Shown: positions 16,459-25,700 of the stretch, in pieces
Layout: each line of letters opens with the position of its first letter
Numbering within the stretch: the stretch's first letter is position 1
From: SpSt-398 sp041752235
GTDB taxonomy: Bacteria; Bacteroidota; Bacteroidia; Chitinophagales; Chitinophagaceae
DNA: 64,000 nt
Assembly: GCA_041752235.1 (NCBI GenBank)
Contig: JBGSHM010000001.1
Span: forward strand, 124,001-188,000
Direction: 5' to 3'
Position numbers and translations under genes: made by a program
The notes under the pieces: model-generated
What the model saw: only the letters and a program-made list of their open reading frames with translations
What the model was told of the DNA's origin: nothing
Database searches by the model: none

Positions 16459-17087
16459 GGTGCCCTTCGTGCCTCCTTTGTGTCCTCTTACGCCAGACTT
16501 GCGTAGGAGGACACGAAGGACACAAAGGGTCCACGAAGAACACAAAGGGGACACAAAGATTAATACCCGTTTACCACCCTTTTTATCCCGTTTTTAAACA
16601 AGACCGTGTTGAAATTGAGTAGTAAGCCAAAGCGAAGATTAAGACATCGTAGGTAGGTCAGGGTCTGGGCCAGATGCAAAGGGATTATAGCTTCCACACT
16701 CTTAACCTCAATGATCACTGTTTTTTCAATTATTAGATCAGCCCTGTACCCACATTCCATTTTTATTTCTTCAAAGATCAGGGGTATTGGTTTTTCTGTT
16801 TCAACGAACAACCCTCTTTTCTTTAATCTATAAGCAAGACAGGAGTGGTAAACATTCTCCAGCATGCCCGGGCCAATTGATTTATGTATGTAGATCGATT
16901 CGTCAAGAACGATCTTTATGATTTCTTCTGTATCCATTTATTGACCATTTAATGATCGGTCAAAATAGGACTTTACCCTAATAAAACTTTGTGTCCTTCG
17001 TGCACCCTTTGTGTCCTTCGTGTCCTCCTACGCAAGTCTGGCGTAGGAGGACACGAAGGACACAAAGGGTGCACGAAGGACACGAAG
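16459..17087. mobile_element. Inverted-repeat-bounded unit carrying a GxxExxY gene (candidate)
   Basis: Left arm 16459-16558 and right arm 16987-17087 are about 100 bases each and nearly perfect reverse complements. Each has CACGAAGGACACAAAGG units around an internal palindrome (CCTCCTACGC...GCGTAGGAGG). Together they enclose only the GxxExxY gene. No target-site duplication is obvious and no transposase is present, so mobility is inference. The same CACGAAGGACACAAAGG vocabulary occurs without this gene at 41553-41709, 60549-60588 and 60746-60783. Confidence 0.5.
16560..16937 (-). CDS. GxxExxY protein (PD-(D/E)XK nuclease-like fold)
   Basis: Protein of 125 residues of the GxxExxY family. The name motif is G24-M-L-E27-N-V-Y30. 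Downstream, D67 in YRADLIIE and E77-V-K79 in VIIEVKS give the D...ExK core of the PD-(D/E)XK nuclease superfamily. The family is very common in environmental bacteria as small single-gene units in intergenic repeats; biochemical function is not established. Here it is the only gene between two 100-base inverted repeats, beginning 50 bases inside one arm and ending at the other, which fits a self-contained repeat-associated element. The strand is opposite to the tRNAs. Confidence 0.85.
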   Translation of the reverse strand: MDTEEIIKIVLDESIYIHKSIGPGMLENVYHSCLAYRLKKRGLFVETEKPIPLIFEEIKMECGYRADLIIEKTVIIEVKSVEAIIPLHLAQTLTYLRCLNLRFGLLLNFNTVLFKNGIKRVVNGY

Positions 17088-17172
17088 AAATAAGGAGGAT
17101 TTCTAAGAGTAATGGGTTGTTGTAAAAAGAGAGCAACCAAGTATAAACACCATACGATATCCCCGGCCTAAA

Positions 17173-19239
17173 CTACCAATATCTCCTCGCGAATTGAATA
17201 AAATACTCCCAGTTCGGACCGGTGGTATGCCCACCTTCATGTTGCCGCCAGGCAACTTCTCCATTCAATAAACCTGTTTTCTCCTCGGGAAATTGATCGG
17301 TTCCAAGACCTTTCTTACCCAACAACTCGTACACTGGTGATGCATGTACTCCTCCGAGGAACATACCCTTTGCATCCACCCATCGGCCTTCCACATTAGG
17401 CGATCCGGAACTGATAAATACAGGTCGTGGTGCACATAAGGCTACAAGCTGATGCGCATCTACCGGCAGGTCATTGGGGGTGAGGGGACCTGCATAGCGA
17501 ATGAAGTTTCCGGCAAACCAATGATATTCTGCTGAGGAAGCCAGGTTCTCTACCTGCTCCCCATAGACACGTCTTAAAATTTTGGTACCACCCGCACCGG
17601 AAGAACCAATAAAGCCAATACTGATCCGCGGTTCATAGGCCATCGTTACAATAGCCGCTTTTCCATATCGGGAAAGCCCTTCGATCCCCACCCGCCTGGC
17701 ATCTACACGGGGATCCGTTTCCAGATAATCAATGGCACGACTGGCACCCCAGGCCCAGGCGCGTAAGGTGCCCCATTGATCGGGACTTCTGAATTGACCC
17801 TTATTACACAAGCCGATGATGCCTTCCGTTAAACCAGCACCATTGTCCGCCTGAAAACTGGTGGGAACCAGAATACCAAAACCCCATCCTTGTTCCAGTA
17901 GTTGTTCCTGCCATGATTTTTGAACAGGTGTACCAGGGGGAGGAGGGGGTGGCCTGAAGCCTGGAGGAAAAATAAATCCAAATTCGATCATGACCGGTAC
18001 CGGCTTTTCCGTTTGCTTTGGTGTTACCAGTGAAAACTGAATGTCAACCGTGAGGGATGGATAGGTTGAATTGTCTACATGTCCCACCAGTTCTTTTACT
18101 TCGGCCGTGATCCCGCCAAACATTGAATCATGCTTACTCTTTATTTCCCATCGTACAGAAGGTGTGTTAGCCGGAACGCAGCCATAAATTTCTTTATCAA
18201 AGGCAGCCACAATTTCCGGACGCCTTTTCTTCCACCAGGTCGCCGCTTGATCCACGCGTTTACCATTGTTTAATCGCAAGGGATCCGGTAAGGAAGTATA
18301 TGGCGATGCTTTGGATTCATCGATATTCGCTGCATTGGGTGCCGATGGATTGCCGGATGGCCCGGGGCGGGTAGAGGATATCCCAAGTTTTCCGGTCATA
18401 TCCCGGTAATCCTTTTGTGTTTGTGCCTGCGTCACCTTCATGGCCTTATCACGGGTCTGCCAGGAACGAATATGTTTTGCCATATCCACCATAGGCGCGA
18501 CATAGATATCCTTCTCATGGTCTTTTAAATACTGCAGGAATTGACGATGGTCGGGCAGGCTAACGTCCAACCCATTTCCACCGCCAACGCCATGAAACAG
18601 GATAACCAACATGGAATTGGTGCGCATGGCCTCTTCCACCCAGGCAATCATTTGTTCAGCCTTGTGGTGATTGACCATATAACAATCGGCATTGTATAAA
18701 TCAATGTCCTGGATCTTGTGCATTTCTGACCTAACCCCACGGGCCGCGACAAAATCTCTTTTTAGTGGTTCCATGAAAAAGCTGTCCTGCACTTTCATGT
18801 CACCACAAGTAAAGGCAAAGGTTCTTTCCACTTTTCCATCCATCGCCTGAAGAAAGAGATTGGTCATGCGTATCTCATCCTCTATTTGTTTGACCGTATA
18901 CGTGGAGAGATCATATTCCCTGGGAACCCATTCTCTCCCGGGACCACCTGCACAGGGATGATACAGGGTGTGGTTGCCCAGCTCATGCCCTTTTGTAGCC
19001 ATGGCGCGCCATTCTTCCATACGGGTTTGAACGGAAGGAGAGAAGGCGGTAACATAGAAGGTGGCTTTTAATCCCAATGAATCGAGTACTGGCAAGGCAT
19101 TGTCAAGGTGCTGGTCAATGGCATCGTCATAGGTGATGACGACCGCGCATTTCTTTCCCTGCCAGGGTTGATTGAACTGGGCATGGAGCGTTATGTTGCC
19201 AAGAAATAATCCAACCAATAAGAGTTGATAATTCTTCAT
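17173..19239 (-). CDS. Secreted CE4 deacetylase - CE15 glucuronoyl esterase fusion
   Basis: Two-domain hemicellulose esterase of 688 residues with a signal peptide (about 1-20, ending LHAQ). The N-terminal NodB-type deacetylase (about 28-270) has the D38-D39 pair in VITYDDAID and metal ligands H90/H94 in GNHTLYHPC. A linker leads to a CE15-like alpha/beta hydrolase (about 330-688) with nucleophile elbow GLSRYGKA near residue 523 and a C-terminal His in HEGGHTTGPNW. It should remove acetyl groups and cut the ester between xylan glucuronic acid and lignin. I start at 19239; the 15 upstream codons come from a repeat hairpin. It is the last gene of the six-gene xylan operon. Confidence 0.82.
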   Translation of the reverse strand: MKNYQLLLVGLFLGNITLHAQFNQPWQGKKCAVVITYDDAIDQHLDNALPVLDSLGLKATFYVTAFSPSVQTRMEEWRAMATKGHELGNHTLYHPCAGGPGREWVPREYDLSTYTVKQIEDEIRMTNLFLQAMDGKVERTFAFTCGDMKVQDSFFMEPLKRDFVAARGVRSEMHKIQDIDLYNADCYMVNHHKAEQMIAWVEEAMRTNSMLVILFHGVGGGNGLDVSLPDHRQFLQYLKDHEKDIYVAPMVDMAKHIRSWQTRDKAMKVTQAQTQKDYRDMTGKLGISSTRPGPSGNPSAPNAANIDESKASPYTSLPDPLRLNNGKRVDQAATWWKKRRPEIVAAFDKEIYGCVPANTPSVRWEIKSKHDSMFGGITAEVKELVGHVDNSTYPSLTVDIQFSLVTPKQTEKPVPVMIEFGFIFPPGFRPPPPPPGTPVQKSWQEQLLEQGWGFGILVPTSFQADNGAGLTEGIIGLCNKGQFRSPDQWGTLRAWAWGASRAIDYLETDPRVDARRVGIEGLSRYGKAAIVTMAYEPRISIGFIGSSGAGGTKILRRVYGEQVENLASSAEYHWFAGNFIRYAGPLTPNDLPVDAHQLVALCAPRPVFISSGSPNVEGRWVDAKGMFLGGVHASPVYELLGKKGLGTDQFPEEKTGLLNGEVAWRQHEGGHTTGPNWEYFIQFARRYW

Positions 19240-19254
19240 TTGAGTGGGTGTTGT

Positions 19255-19282
19255 GGTTTCTCGCCGTTCGCAGCGAGAAACC
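19255..19282. repeat. TTTCTCGC hairpin repeat inside the xylan operon
   Basis: GGTTTCTCGC (19255-19264) pairs with GCGAGAAACC (19273-19282), loop CGTTCGCA. It is inserted in the 47-base gap between GH51 and the fusion esterase, and belongs to the same family as 47441-47489. It could attenuate expression of the last gene. Confidence 0.6.
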
Positions 19283-19286
19283 AAAT

Positions 19287-20825
19287 TTATTGAATCGCCA
19301 ATACAACAACCGACCCGGCTGGCAAAGTGACCTTTAATTGATTATTGTTCAGTACCGCCCCGGTAAAAGCAACAGGTTTTACTTTCTCCAATTCCGTAAA
19401 GCTGTTATGATCCTGCATTTTTTCTGAATCCAGAATACGACCTGTCACATTCTTTGCACTGATGGAACCAAGGCCGATCTCGATGGTTTGGGCCTGGTTG
19501 GGGTCCATATTGACCAGGGAGATATGGGTAACACCCGCACTATTGCGAGAGGCAGATGCAGAGATCGATTTGATGCTCTTTTCTTTCCAGCGGTATTCAT
19601 TGCTGATAACCTGAATAGGGATCATGGTCGCATCCTGATGCACATTGTACATCTCCATCACGTGATAGGTAGGTGTGAGGAGTATTTTTTCCTTGTCGGT
19701 CAGTATCACCGCCTGTAACACATTGATCAATTGGGCGATATTGGCCATTCTGACACGGTCACAATGGTTTTGAAAGATATTCAGGCTCAATCCGGCGATC
19801 ATCGCATCGCGCATGGAATTTTGTTGGTAAAGGAAAGCAGGGTTCGTACCGGGTTCCACATCATACCAGCCACCCCATTCGTCCACTATAAGGGCTACTT
19901 TCTTCTGCGGGTCATATTTATCCATCACCTCTTTGTTCTTGGTAACAATTCTTTCCATGCGCCAGGCCTGCTCCATCGTTCTGAAATACTCTTCCTCTGA
20001 AAATTGTGTGGCGGATCCTTTTTTTGTCCATTCAATAACTGAGTAGTGATGGATGGAAAGTCCTTCGATACGACGCAGTGGCACTTCACGCATCACAGTT
20101 TCTGTCCAGGCATAATCCTCCGAACCAGGACCCACAGCAATACGGAATAATCCTTCGCTGTTGGCATAACTGGTCATCAGCGTAGCATATTTCTTATACT
20201 CATTTACATAATAGTCTGCCGTCATGGCTCCGCCGCAATCCCAGGATTCATTTCCCACTCCCCAGTATTTTACATTCCAGGGTTTGTCGCGTCCATTGGC
20301 CTTCCGCCAATCAGTAATCTGGCTCACGCCATTGGGATGATTTACATAATGCACCCATTCCACCGCCTCTTGAACCGTACCGCTACCCATATTGATCGCG
20401 AGATAGGGTTCGGCGCCGAGTTTTTCACAGAGATCAAGGAATTCATGGGTACCAAAGCTATTGTCTTCCCGCACACCTCCCCAGGATGTATTCTCAATCG
20501 CTCTTCGTTTATCTTTTGGTCCCACCCCTTCTTTCCAATGATAGGTGTCGGCAAAACAACCTCCCGGCCAACGAAGGACAGGCACTTTCAATTTTTTGAG
20601 CGCGTCCACTACATCCAACCGGACACCATTTTGTTGTGGGATCTTTTTTTCCTGATCGCCTACATATAAGCCGCCATAGATACAACGGCCAAGGTGTTCT
20701 GCAAAATGGCCATAAATATTTCGGTTGATAATGTCCTTTGCTTTTTCGGGTTCAAGCTGAACACGATTCTGGGCAAAGGTGGTCAGGCCAAAAATGGCAA
20801 AGAGGGAGAGCAGTGTAATTTTCAT
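19287..20825 (-). CDS. Alpha-L-arabinofuranosidase, GH51
   Basis: Secreted enzyme of 512 residues removing L-arabinofuranose side chains from arabinoxylan or arabinan. The signal peptide is about 1-18 (ending TTFAQ). GH51 landmarks are YGHFAEHLGRCIYGG, LRWPGGCFADTYHW, acid/base E193 in GVGNESWDCGG, SIHHYS, and nucleophile E316 in VDEWGGWY, followed by the C-terminal beta-sandwich. The length and the GGAM insertion are normal for the clan-A arabinofuranosidases of this phylum. It follows the SASA esterase by 88 bases that hold another TTTCTCGC repeat. The freed arabinose feeds the AraA/AraB-AraD pathway encoded at 34-39 kb. Confidence 0.93.
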   Translation of the reverse strand: MKITLLSLFAIFGLTTFAQNRVQLEPEKAKDIINRNIYGHFAEHLGRCIYGGLYVGDQEKKIPQQNGVRLDVVDALKKLKVPVLRWPGGCFADTYHWKEGVGPKDKRRAIENTSWGGVREDNSFGTHEFLDLCEKLGAEPYLAINMGSGTVQEAVEWVHYVNHPNGVSQITDWRKANGRDKPWNVKYWGVGNESWDCGGAMTADYYVNEYKKYATLMTSYANSEGLFRIAVGPGSEDYAWTETVMREVPLRRIEGLSIHHYSVIEWTKKGSATQFSEEEYFRTMEQAWRMERIVTKNKEVMDKYDPQKKVALIVDEWGGWYDVEPGTNPAFLYQQNSMRDAMIAGLSLNIFQNHCDRVRMANIAQLINVLQAVILTDKEKILLTPTYHVMEMYNVHQDATMIPIQVISNEYRWKEKSIKSISASASRNSAGVTHISLVNMDPNQAQTIEIGLGSISAKNVTGRILDSEKMQDHNSFTELEKVKPVAFTGAVLNNNQLKVTLPAGSVVVLAIQ

Positions 20826-20862
20826 GTTATCTGTTTTAAAATAATCGATTGTTTTTTTATAT

Positions 20863-20901
20863 TTTCTCGCAACGTTCGCAGTGAGAATGCGGCGAGCGCT
20901 A
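20863..20901. repeat. TTTCTCGC repeat in the gap between the SASA and GH51 genes
   Basis: TTCTCGCAACGTTCGCAGTG and GAGAATGCGGCGAGCG, a diverged copy of the family at 19255 and 47441. The pairing is imperfect here. No gene is present. Confidence 0.45.
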
Positions 20902-20913
20902 TGTGCTATTATC

Positions 20914-22845
20914 TCAGTCCCGGTCGGTACGAAACGGCGAAGCGGGTAACCCTTCCTTGTTCATCAGGTTGGGATTGACCGGATTATCGGCCCAGGCATA
21001 CCGCACATATTTGGGGTTTTTCACTTCATCCTGCCAAACCACGACTTTATTTCCTTCCAGTCGGGTCCGTGCCCAAACAAATTTTTTATCCTCGCCCGCA
21101 ATCGCAAATTCGGCAGGGGCTTCTCCATCTCTGGTGATCAGGCCCGAACCAATATGGGTAAAATGAATGGTGATCTTATCTGATCCCACATCTATTTTTT
21201 CCACCATCGGCCCTGAATGAACCAATTCTTTTTCACCATAGGCTTCATACAAGGCCCATAGTGCCAGTCTTTCCCCAACATCTTTTTTATTATCGGGATG
21301 TATATCATTCCATTCGCCCAGGTCAATGGCCACCGCCATGCCTGTACGGTCTATGGTCAAGGTATTTAATTGCGACTCTCTTAACCGTGCCCAATTGCTT
21401 TCCGTGGGCAGGTAGCTGTAATCCATAAAACCTGGCAATTGAACATAGAAAAAAGGAAGTGTACCCAGGTTCCATTTTTTTCGCCAATCTTCGATCAGCG
21501 CTTTCATCAGGGCCTCATATTCCGCGGGTCTTCCTGCATTGCTCTCACCCTGGTACCAGCAGATCCCTTTGATCGTGTAGGGTATCACAGGGGCTACCAT
21601 GGCGTTATATAAGGCAGAAGGTTGGTTGGGTGCGTTTACGGGTGGTTGTACCCTTGGGCCGTTAAAAGGCCGAAAAGCCACACCCACTTTATAATCCCAA
21701 TCACCCATCAGGGAAACGGTGTCCATTCCTGAGAAAATACAATAGGGTTTATCGGGAACAAATCCTCCTTTGCCTCCATTGTTGGTTACCCGGATCACAA
21801 ATAGGTTTTTTCCCTCCTTTAATAATCCTTCTGGTACGGTATATCTTCTTTGGGGATATTGATAAGTGGTCCGACCCACTGATTTGCCATTGATGAATAA
21901 TTCATCGGCATCCACGATCCTTCCGAGGAAGACACGTGCCGGCTTTCCCGCCATTGACCGGGGAATATCGATCTCCTTTCTGTACCAAACGATACCGTTC
22001 AGGTCCTTAACCCCCTGATCTTCCCAAAAACCGGGAATATGTATACGGTGCCAACCGCGGGGTGTATAGGCCGGGTCAGACCAGTTTGGTTTTGCTTCCA
22101 TACCCAGGTCCACTGGCGGGGCAGGACGAGGAAGGGCCGCATTGCTTCGAATCAACGAATTGACATATTGAGTGTCTTTGTTCTTTTGGATCTGGGCAAT
22201 AAGCGAAGAGAAATCCTGTAAGCCTTCTTCGCTGGTCCAGGCCTCAATGGGGGTACCGCCTACACTTGAATTAATGATACCAATGGGAATCTTGTATTTG
22301 TCATGGATCTTTTTGGCAAAGAAATAGGCCACAGCCGAAAAGGGTCGGATATCTTCCCCTACGGCAGATTTCCAATACACCGCCGGCAGTTCGGTTCGCG
22401 GGCCATTCAGGTCAGCAAGTGTGGGTATCCAGCATTGTCTTATTTGCGGATGATTGGCTTCGGCGATCACACGGGCATAGGTAACATCATGAATGTTTAA
22501 TTGATGCACCATGTTTGATTGTCCCGAACAAAACCAAACATCACCAAAGAGTATGTCTTTTAATTCGATCCTGTTTTTTCCTTTCAGTGCCATGGTATAA
22601 GGGCCGCCAGCAGGGGTGGGAGCGAGAAAGACCTCCCAATTTCCATTGGATTGGGCACGGGTGGTATAGGTACGCCCATTCATTTTTACTTCCACTTTTT
22701 CTTTCGGAGAAGCCCAGCCCCAGATCCTGACCTTTGTATCCCGTTGAAGGATCATGCTGTCGCGCACAAGGGCAGGCAATCGCAGTTGGGAACACAATGG
22801 CTGCAAGGTCACTACCAGGAGTGACAGGAAGAACATTTTTTTCAT
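20914..22845 (-). CDS. Secreted carbohydrate esterase, SASA (sialate O-acetylesterase-like)
   Basis: Esterase of 643 residues that should remove O-acetyl groups, in this context probably from acetylated xylan. The signal peptide is about 1-20. The SGNH-type nucleophile block FGDVWFCSGQSNMVHQL lies near 100, and INSSVGGTPIEAW follows near 190. An inserted beta-sandwich (about 280-370, LNGIVWYRKEIDIPRS) resembles a galactose-binding domain. The second catalytic block is GICWYQGESNAG near 425, and DLGEWNDIHP carries the Asp/His pair. An ATG at 22845 is preferred over the TTG two codons upstream. It is the fourth gene of the leftward xylan operon, 16 bases after the GH43 gene. Confidence 0.88.
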   Translation of the reverse strand: MKKMFFLSLLVVTLQPLCSQLRLPALVRDSMILQRDTKVRIWGWASPKEKVEVKMNGRTYTTRAQSNGNWEVFLAPTPAGGPYTMALKGKNRIELKDILFGDVWFCSGQSNMVHQLNIHDVTYARVIAEANHPQIRQCWIPTLADLNGPRTELPAVYWKSAVGEDIRPFSAVAYFFAKKIHDKYKIPIGIINSSVGGTPIEAWTSEEGLQDFSSLIAQIQKNKDTQYVNSLIRSNAALPRPAPPVDLGMEAKPNWSDPAYTPRGWHRIHIPGFWEDQGVKDLNGIVWYRKEIDIPRSMAGKPARVFLGRIVDADELFINGKSVGRTTYQYPQRRYTVPEGLLKEGKNLFVIRVTNNGGKGGFVPDKPYCIFSGMDTVSLMGDWDYKVGVAFRPFNGPRVQPPVNAPNQPSALYNAMVAPVIPYTIKGICWYQGESNAGRPAEYEALMKALIEDWRKKWNLGTLPFFYVQLPGFMDYSYLPTESNWARLRESQLNTLTIDRTGMAVAIDLGEWNDIHPDNKKDVGERLALWALYEAYGEKELVHSGPMVEKIDVGSDKITIHFTHIGSGLITRDGEAPAEFAIAGEDKKFVWARTRLEGNKVVVWQDEVKNPKYVRYAWADNPVNPNLMNKEGLPASPFRTDRD

Positions 22846-22861
22846 TACCAACGAGTATGGT

Positions 22862-24505
22862 TCATTTATAAATATCGTCTTTATTGTTTATCTCAAAATG
22901 GTGAAACCGCGCTTTGTTGGTGGACGGTACTCCATTTGATGTAGTATAAAGCGCATAGAGACAACCCACAAACCCGCCAGCCGTTTTGGTGCTTAACTCC
23001 CTGGCATCTACTTTATCCTTGAGGATCGTCCATTTTTTCTTTGAAGGGCCATAGGAAAAGGTATAATAATCTCCTTTCGCTTCGATCCGAAGGAAGGTTG
23101 GTTTGTTTTTTTGTCGTGAATTATGAGCGGATGCAATCAGCTCTTTGCCTTTCCAAAGTTCCACCATATCCATGCCTCCCTTATTGGTCAGGGCCAGGAA
23201 ATAATTGACCTTATCATTCTGGAATAGCAACAAGCCCGCTTTTTCATTTTCCGATTTGGTACTGAAGAAAACGGAGGTGATGGCTTCCCCTTTGAGATGG
23301 GGTTGATGAAAGCCGATAAAGGAAGGGTTGGCCTTGTCTTCACAGGTCTCGGGTCGGGTATTCAGGATAAGATGACCTGGATAATCAGTTAGGCTATACC
23401 AGGTGCTTCGCGGTGTACGCAGAAAGCGGTAGCGCATATTCAATACCGGGTTATCAAACCCATCCTTAAAATGATAATTGCCATTGAAGGCCTCGCTCTT
23501 TTTATCTTTTATTCCGGCAATCGGGTATTGATATTTCACGGTTTCTCCACCCAGGTCAAACACGGGCCAGCCCGTTTCCCAACTTACAGGAGCGATAAAG
23601 GTTTCGCGGCCTGTATTGTAGTGGTCGCCATCATAAGGTCGACAACCGAGAAATACACCCCACCATTTTCCATCGGGTCCTTCTACCAGATCGGCATGAC
23701 CGGTGGTAGTGATAGGATCTTTACGGGTGGGATCCAGATGACGTTGGGTGAGGATTGGATTTTTTTCATAGGTAACAAATGGTCCTTCGGGCGATTTACT
23801 GCGAAACACCACTTCGGAGTGATTGTATCCGGTTCCCCCTTCGGCACAAATGAGAAAATACCAATCGTCTTTTTTCAGGATATGCGGTCCTTCGATCCAA
23901 ACAGGTTTCTTGGCCATATCTGTTCCGCCATTGATGAGAATTCGTTCTTCACCGATGACCTGAAGTTTGACCGGATCAAAGGCGTATTGCCGGATGGTAC
24001 GGTGGCCATTATGCAAGGATATATTGTCAGGAGGAATGCTATTATAAACGATCCAGGCCTTGTCTCCTTCAAAGAAAAGTGCCGGATCGATCCCATTGAC
24101 CTGAGGAAGTTTGACCGGCAGGCTCCAGGGACCTTTGGGGTCTTTGGCTGTGATCACAAAATTGCCCAGGCTTCCTACCTCGGTGCAAACGATATAAAAG
24201 GTACCATTATGAAAACTGATCGCCGGTGCATAGAGTCCTCCGGAAATGCGGGCATTGTCCAGATTCAATTGTTCGGGTCTGTCAAGCGCATAACCGATCT
24301 GCTTCCAATTGACCAGGTCCTTGCTATGAAACAAAGGCAAACCCGGAAAATAGGCGAAAGAGGAATTGACAATATAATAGTCTTCCCCGGCCCGGCATAT
24401 ACTTGGATCGGGATAGAAACCAGCCAGGATGGGGTTTTGAACGTATTGAGCCTGGGTCAGCAGACCTTGCGCCATCAACAGGATGGCAAGGACGATTCTT
24501 TTCAT
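22862..24505 (-). CDS. Beta-xylosidase/arabinofuranosidase, GH43 with C-terminal sandwich
   Basis: Secreted glycosidase of 547 residues, signal about 1-19. The five-bladed GH43 propeller spans about 21-325, with the catalytic base D33 in GFYPDPS, a pKa-tuning Asp in VNGIDPALFF, and the general acid Glu in WIEGPHI. Residues about 345-540 form the beta-sandwich common in xylan-active GH43 enzymes (LNTRPETCEDKANPSFIGFHQPHL, DYYTFSYGPSKKKW). The overall architecture matches the subfamily containing beta-xylosidases and arabinoxylan arabinofuranosidases; which activity it has cannot be settled from sequence alone. It is the third gene of the operon, 37 bases after GH10. Confidence 0.9.
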   Translation of the reverse strand: MKRIVLAILLMAQGLLTQAQYVQNPILAGFYPDPSICRAGEDYYIVNSSFAYFPGLPLFHSKDLVNWKQIGYALDRPEQLNLDNARISGGLYAPAISFHNGTFYIVCTEVGSLGNFVITAKDPKGPWSLPVKLPQVNGIDPALFFEGDKAWIVYNSIPPDNISLHNGHRTIRQYAFDPVKLQVIGEERILINGGTDMAKKPVWIEGPHILKKDDWYFLICAEGGTGYNHSEVVFRSKSPEGPFVTYEKNPILTQRHLDPTRKDPITTTGHADLVEGPDGKWWGVFLGCRPYDGDHYNTGRETFIAPVSWETGWPVFDLGGETVKYQYPIAGIKDKKSEAFNGNYHFKDGFDNPVLNMRYRFLRTPRSTWYSLTDYPGHLILNTRPETCEDKANPSFIGFHQPHLKGEAITSVFFSTKSENEKAGLLLFQNDKVNYFLALTNKGGMDMVELWKGKELIASAHNSRQKNKPTFLRIEAKGDYYTFSYGPSKKKWTILKDKVDARELSTKTAGGFVGCLYALYTTSNGVPSTNKARFHHFEINNKDDIYK

Positions 24506-24542
24506 TTGTGTTTAATTATTATGGCGGATGTCATTCTTTTTT

Positions 24543-25688
24543 TTAGAAACCACGGAGTGACTTGGATGATTTCTCCCCCACTTCCACTACGGCTTTGAAA
24601 GCCGGTTTGGGTTGCCCCTTTCTGTCAAATAATAGCGGGTGATTGGTTCTGCCTCTTACCGGCCAGCCATTCAACCAGCTTTGTCCATCATGTACTCCCC
24701 AAAAAGTGACCCGTTCTATTTTATCCCGATGTTTCATGAATAGTTGAAAAAGCTGCGCATAGTCTTTGGCCAATTGTTGTTGTACACTATCCGGTAAGCC
24801 ATTGACATAGGGATTGAGTGATGGATCCTGCTGCATACGCTGGCTTACATCGGCACCCTGAAAATTGCGGGGAAGTACTTCAATGTCGAGTTCAGTAAAA
24901 GATACTTTAATACCCAAGGCAGCGTATTCGAGGATACTTTCTTCAATGTCTTTAAAAGGCACCCGGCCTACATGCCAATGGCCTTGTATGCCAACGCCAT
25001 CAATACGGACACCAGCGGCCTGAATTTTTTTGATGATCGTGATACATCCCGCACGTTTTGCCGGTTGTTCATTGTTGTAATCATTATACAATAGGGCAGA
25101 GCGGGGAGAAGCGGCCTGAGCCAGGCGGAAGGCTTCGGTTACAAAATCGGGGCCCAGCTTTTGAAGAAACAGCGAATTGCGCATGGTTCCATCTTCATTC
25201 AATGCTTCATTCACCACATCCCAGCTTAACAGTTTGCCATCATAGCGCGAAGCCACCGTTTTGATATGCTCGGTGAAGAAGGTGCGGAAGGAATCCACAC
25301 TTTGGATTCGGCGGGCAAAGACCGGCATTTGGCTATGCCAGATAAGGGTATGACCATTGATGCCAATGCCGTGTTTGTTTCCATATTCAACGATCTTATC
25401 GGAAAGGGTGAAGTCATATTTATCCCATTGGGGATGGATCACTTCCGCTTTCATGATATTCTCCGGGGTAACGACATTGAACTGCTGTGGGATGAGGTTG
25501 ACCGAGATCGAATCTTTTTCTTCGATCTGCCAACTATTTAGTGCAGCGCCGATTTTAAAATCATCCTTGTAAATATCTTTTAGTGAAGGGAGTAGGTTGC
25601 CGGCTGCATTCTTTTTGGAAGAGGAACAAGCCATCAATCCGGTTAGGATCAACAGGCAGCATGCAACGAAAAGGGAATTATTTTTCAT
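24543..25688 (-). CDS. Endo-1,4-beta-xylanase, GH10 lipoprotein
   Basis: Backbone-cleaving xylanase of 381 residues. Lipoprotein signal LTGLMAC with Cys21, so probably surface-anchored. GH10 motifs: FKIGAALN, TPENIMKAE, GHTLIWHSQ, acid/base E161 in SWDVVNEAL, and nucleophile E266 in VSFTELDIE. The catalytic barrel takes up nearly the whole protein; no carbohydrate-binding module is present. It lies 12 bases downstream of GH115. As the only clear endo-enzyme in the operon, it presumably generates the oligosaccharides taken up by the divergent SusC/SusD pair. Confidence 0.95.
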   Translation of the reverse strand: MKNNSLFVACCLLILTGLMACSSSKKNAAGNLLPSLKDIYKDDFKIGAALNSWQIEEKDSISVNLIPQQFNVVTPENIMKAEVIHPQWDKYDFTLSDKIVEYGNKHGIGINGHTLIWHSQMPVFARRIQSVDSFRTFFTEHIKTVASRYDGKLLSWDVVNEALNEDGTMRNSLFLQKLGPDFVTEAFRLAQAASPRSALLYNDYNNEQPAKRAGCITIIKKIQAAGVRIDGVGIQGHWHVGRVPFKDIEESILEYAALGIKVSFTELDIEVLPRNFQGADVSQRMQQDPSLNPYVNGLPDSVQQQLAKDYAQLFQLFMKHRDKIERVTFWGVHDGQSWLNGWPVRGRTNHPLLFDRKGQPKPAFKAVVEVGEKSSKSLRGF

Positions 25689-25700
25689 TCGCGTATTATT

